From: Latrodectus hesperus
Taxonomy: Eukaryota > Arthropoda > Arachnida > Araneae > Theridiidae
Direction: 5' to 3'
DNA length: 64,000 nt
NCBI GenBank assembly: GCA_037975125.1
Contig: CM075860.1
Span: 42,037,782 to 42,101,781 of the forward strand
Of the stretch, positions 61,966 through 64,000 are shown piece by piece; position 1 is the stretch's first letter; each line of letters opens with the position of its first letter. The position numbers and the translations under genes are program-made. Below the pieces are notes generated by a model that worked only from the letters and a program-made list of their open reading frames with translations, made no database searches and was not told the DNA's origin.

Positions 61966-61967
<2 letters not shown>

Positions 61968-62996
61968 GTCACAAATGTGCATAATAGTGAGGATTATGAG
62001 AAAAACCATCTGGGATTAGTAACAATAACAACATTTATATAGGAATACATTTTTAAATTTTGAAAGCAGTATTTATTAAATTAGTATAATAACTTGCATA
62101 CTTACAATAAGATTTATAATTACAATGAGATGTTTACAATAAGATTTATTTCTCGCATTTCATGATGTCATAACTTCATATGAGAAAAGAATTTAGAAGG
62201 CTTATATATATACTTTACAGTTAATTTTATAAGTAATTTTATAGGAATTTTTCTTCAAACTTGTGGAAGATATGTTAACCAGAAAACATTGCCAACAAAT
62301 TTAGACCACTTATCTACATTGCTCATTTAATAATATGCACATAAAAATAATAAAATTATTATTACTCCTAAGAGATTTATTGGAAATTCCTTCATTATTT
62401 CTAGTTGTTTTATCGTTTGTGGCTATGATATTTTTTTTATTTAATATTCTGGATTTTATAAAAATAGTAGTTCATAAATTATATGCATCGTTTCAATGGC
62501 AGTTTTCATTATATAAAAATTTATATTAAAATAGATTCAAATGCATTTGCGAGCAAATGTTAAACAATACTTTATATTAATGCATGTTTTTTTATTTAGG
62601 TGTTTATGAAATTTCTATATGACAAAATAAATAACCCCTTAAAAGCAAATTTAACTTTTTTATTTCACAACAAAACCTCTTGGGCCAGATTTATTTCATT
62701 GTTTAAAATATCTAAATTTTAATATTCCTTAAAATTGAGAATCATTACAAGGACTGCAGAAATGAAGTAACGTCTAGAATATATTATATATACTTAATAC
62801 TCTTTTAAGAAAGAAAAAAATCTCTTCAGACTAACTAAAATTATATACTACAGTAGTAACAAATAATAAATGAAATTAATAATAAATACTCAAAATGATT
62901 TTATAATAAATACTTTAAAATATAAAAGTCCATTTCCAATGTATATTTTTATGTTTTTTCTTCTTTCTTGGAAAACTGTATGCAATTGCGAGTACG
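61966..62996. other. AT-rich gene-free stretch
   Basis: The short hydrophobic frame at 62335-62529 is unassigned. Confidence 0.4.
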
Positions 62997-63048
62997 TTTT
63001 TTACGGAATATGCAGTCATATGATTTTAATTGCATATTCCGTAAAAAA
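62997..63048. repeat. 18-bp perfect inverted repeat (hairpin)
   Basis: TTTTTTACGGAATATGCA at 62997-63014 and its exact complement TGCATATTCCGTAAAAAA at 63031-63048 flank a 16-base loop. The T-rich end could also act as a pol III stop, but no promoter is seen. Confidence 0.95.
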
Positions 63049-63750
63049 GTGTTTACAAATGTGTAATTGTTTAACAAATACATAATACCACAAACTATAA
63101 TTAAACCAATGAATCCTTGTTTAGTAACTAAAATTTTGGAAAATACTTTTTACTTTTAGTTTCACAGTAACGGTTAGTTAAAAGATTTTGCGATATTGAT
63201 ATTGAGAAAATTATTTCTTTCAAGAATTGCAAATTTTAAATGAATTTTATTTCATTTTAACCATTTTAGGAAAATTAAAGTGGTTTTAAGAATCATATAG
63301 ATTTTAGCTAAGTTGAAGTGTGGTGCCTCGTAAAATAAATACCCTATATTTTTGTATATTTATAAGTTTCCTTGTTGATAAAAATGAAAACTATTTATGT
63401 TTTATTATGAAAGAATATGATATTCTTAAAATTTTATAAATTCTCAATGACATTATTTTTAATAATTTTACTAAATGATTAATTTTCCAGGATTTATTAT
63501 AAATTATTTTCCAGTATTTATCACTAGGGTGAGGATAATTTATTTTCCTGAAAAAAAAAGTATATTTTATCTTGAAATTCACAATTAGGAAGAAACTTTT
63601 TTTTTTACCAACTATTTGTTTGTTTTTGTAAATTTGTTAAATTTGCTCTTCTCTATTTAGAATTTTCTAATAGAGAAGATTCTCTTTTTAGAATTCAGGT
63701 ATCTGATTTAAGTATTTACTTTTTGCCTATTTTATTATATATTAATAAAT

Positions 63751-63752
<2 letters not shown>
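63049..63752. other. AT-rich gene-free stretch
   Basis: Nothing recognised. Confidence 0.4.

Positions 63753-63838
<86 letters not shown>
63753..63838. repeat. (TA)n microsatellite
   Basis: About 86 bases of TA dinucleotides, 160 bases from the right edge of the window. Confidence 0.97.
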
Positions 63839-63841
<3 letters not shown>

Positions 63842-64000
63842 AAGTAATATAAATAATATTATTACTTTTGATAAAACAAATTATTTCGATTAAATTTTAC
63901 GAATACATTAATGAATTTTACCTATTTAAATTACTCAATGCTAAAATACGTGCAATTTATTTTATATAAAAAAAATTCATTTTGTAGAAAAGCTGGTATT

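Overview
The window looks like gene-poor nuclear DNA of an arthropod, most plausibly an arachnid such as an orb-weaving spider. It is very AT-rich, has many (TA)n microsatellites, has no bacterial-style gene packing, and carries several tRNA-headed SINE families together with mariner, Tc1, pogo/Tigger-like and non-LTR elements. The arachnid assignment is inference from the repeat types; no host gene confirms it. I found no protein-coding host gene that I can name. The longest open frames are transposon remnants, antisense frames or repeat readings.

Layout. 1-7.2 kb is AT-rich single-copy-looking DNA with two (TA)n tracts and a GC-richer patch at 3.6-4.0 kb. 7.2-10.6 kb holds a 42-bp minisatellite, four SINE copies and a decayed LINE 3' end. 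11.4-13.4 kb has a GC-richer purine/pyrimidine-rich patch, two adjacent fold-back elements and a SINE; a second, unrelated 42-bp minisatellite lies at 14.0-14.2 kb. 14.3-25 kb is almost free of recognisable transposons. 25.1-26.3 kb is a three-unit long tandem repeat, and its first unit carries an internal 78-bp array. 26.3-28.1 kb is SINE-dense.

28.1-55.1 kb is the transposon-rich half. It holds a CpG/CCAAT/CRE-bearing patch at 29.4-29.7 kb, a LINE 3' end at 30.5 kb, and an irritans-like mariner (32.2-33.7 kb) split by a 5'-truncated LINE with a perfect target duplication. It continues with a TA-flanked Tigger-like element (34.77-35.72 kb) carrying two nested insertions, a 200-bp three-copy array, a possible chemoreceptor pseudogene, a decayed Tc1 transposase (48.0-49.2 kb), an antisense RNase H/LINE remnant (51.1-52.1 kb) and a second mariner remnant at 54.5-55.1 kb. 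55.1-64 kb is again almost transposon-free. It holds two strong CTCF-type motifs about 2.1 kb apart in the same orientation, one tRNA-Arg-like SINE, and (TA)n tracts near the right end.

The elements do not form a pathway; the window is best read as a repeat landscape. The best leads are the CTCF-type motif pair inside a transposon desert, the two templated inverted insertions in one repeat unit, the nested transposon stacks with readable insertion order, and the 3' tail shared by otherwise different short elements.
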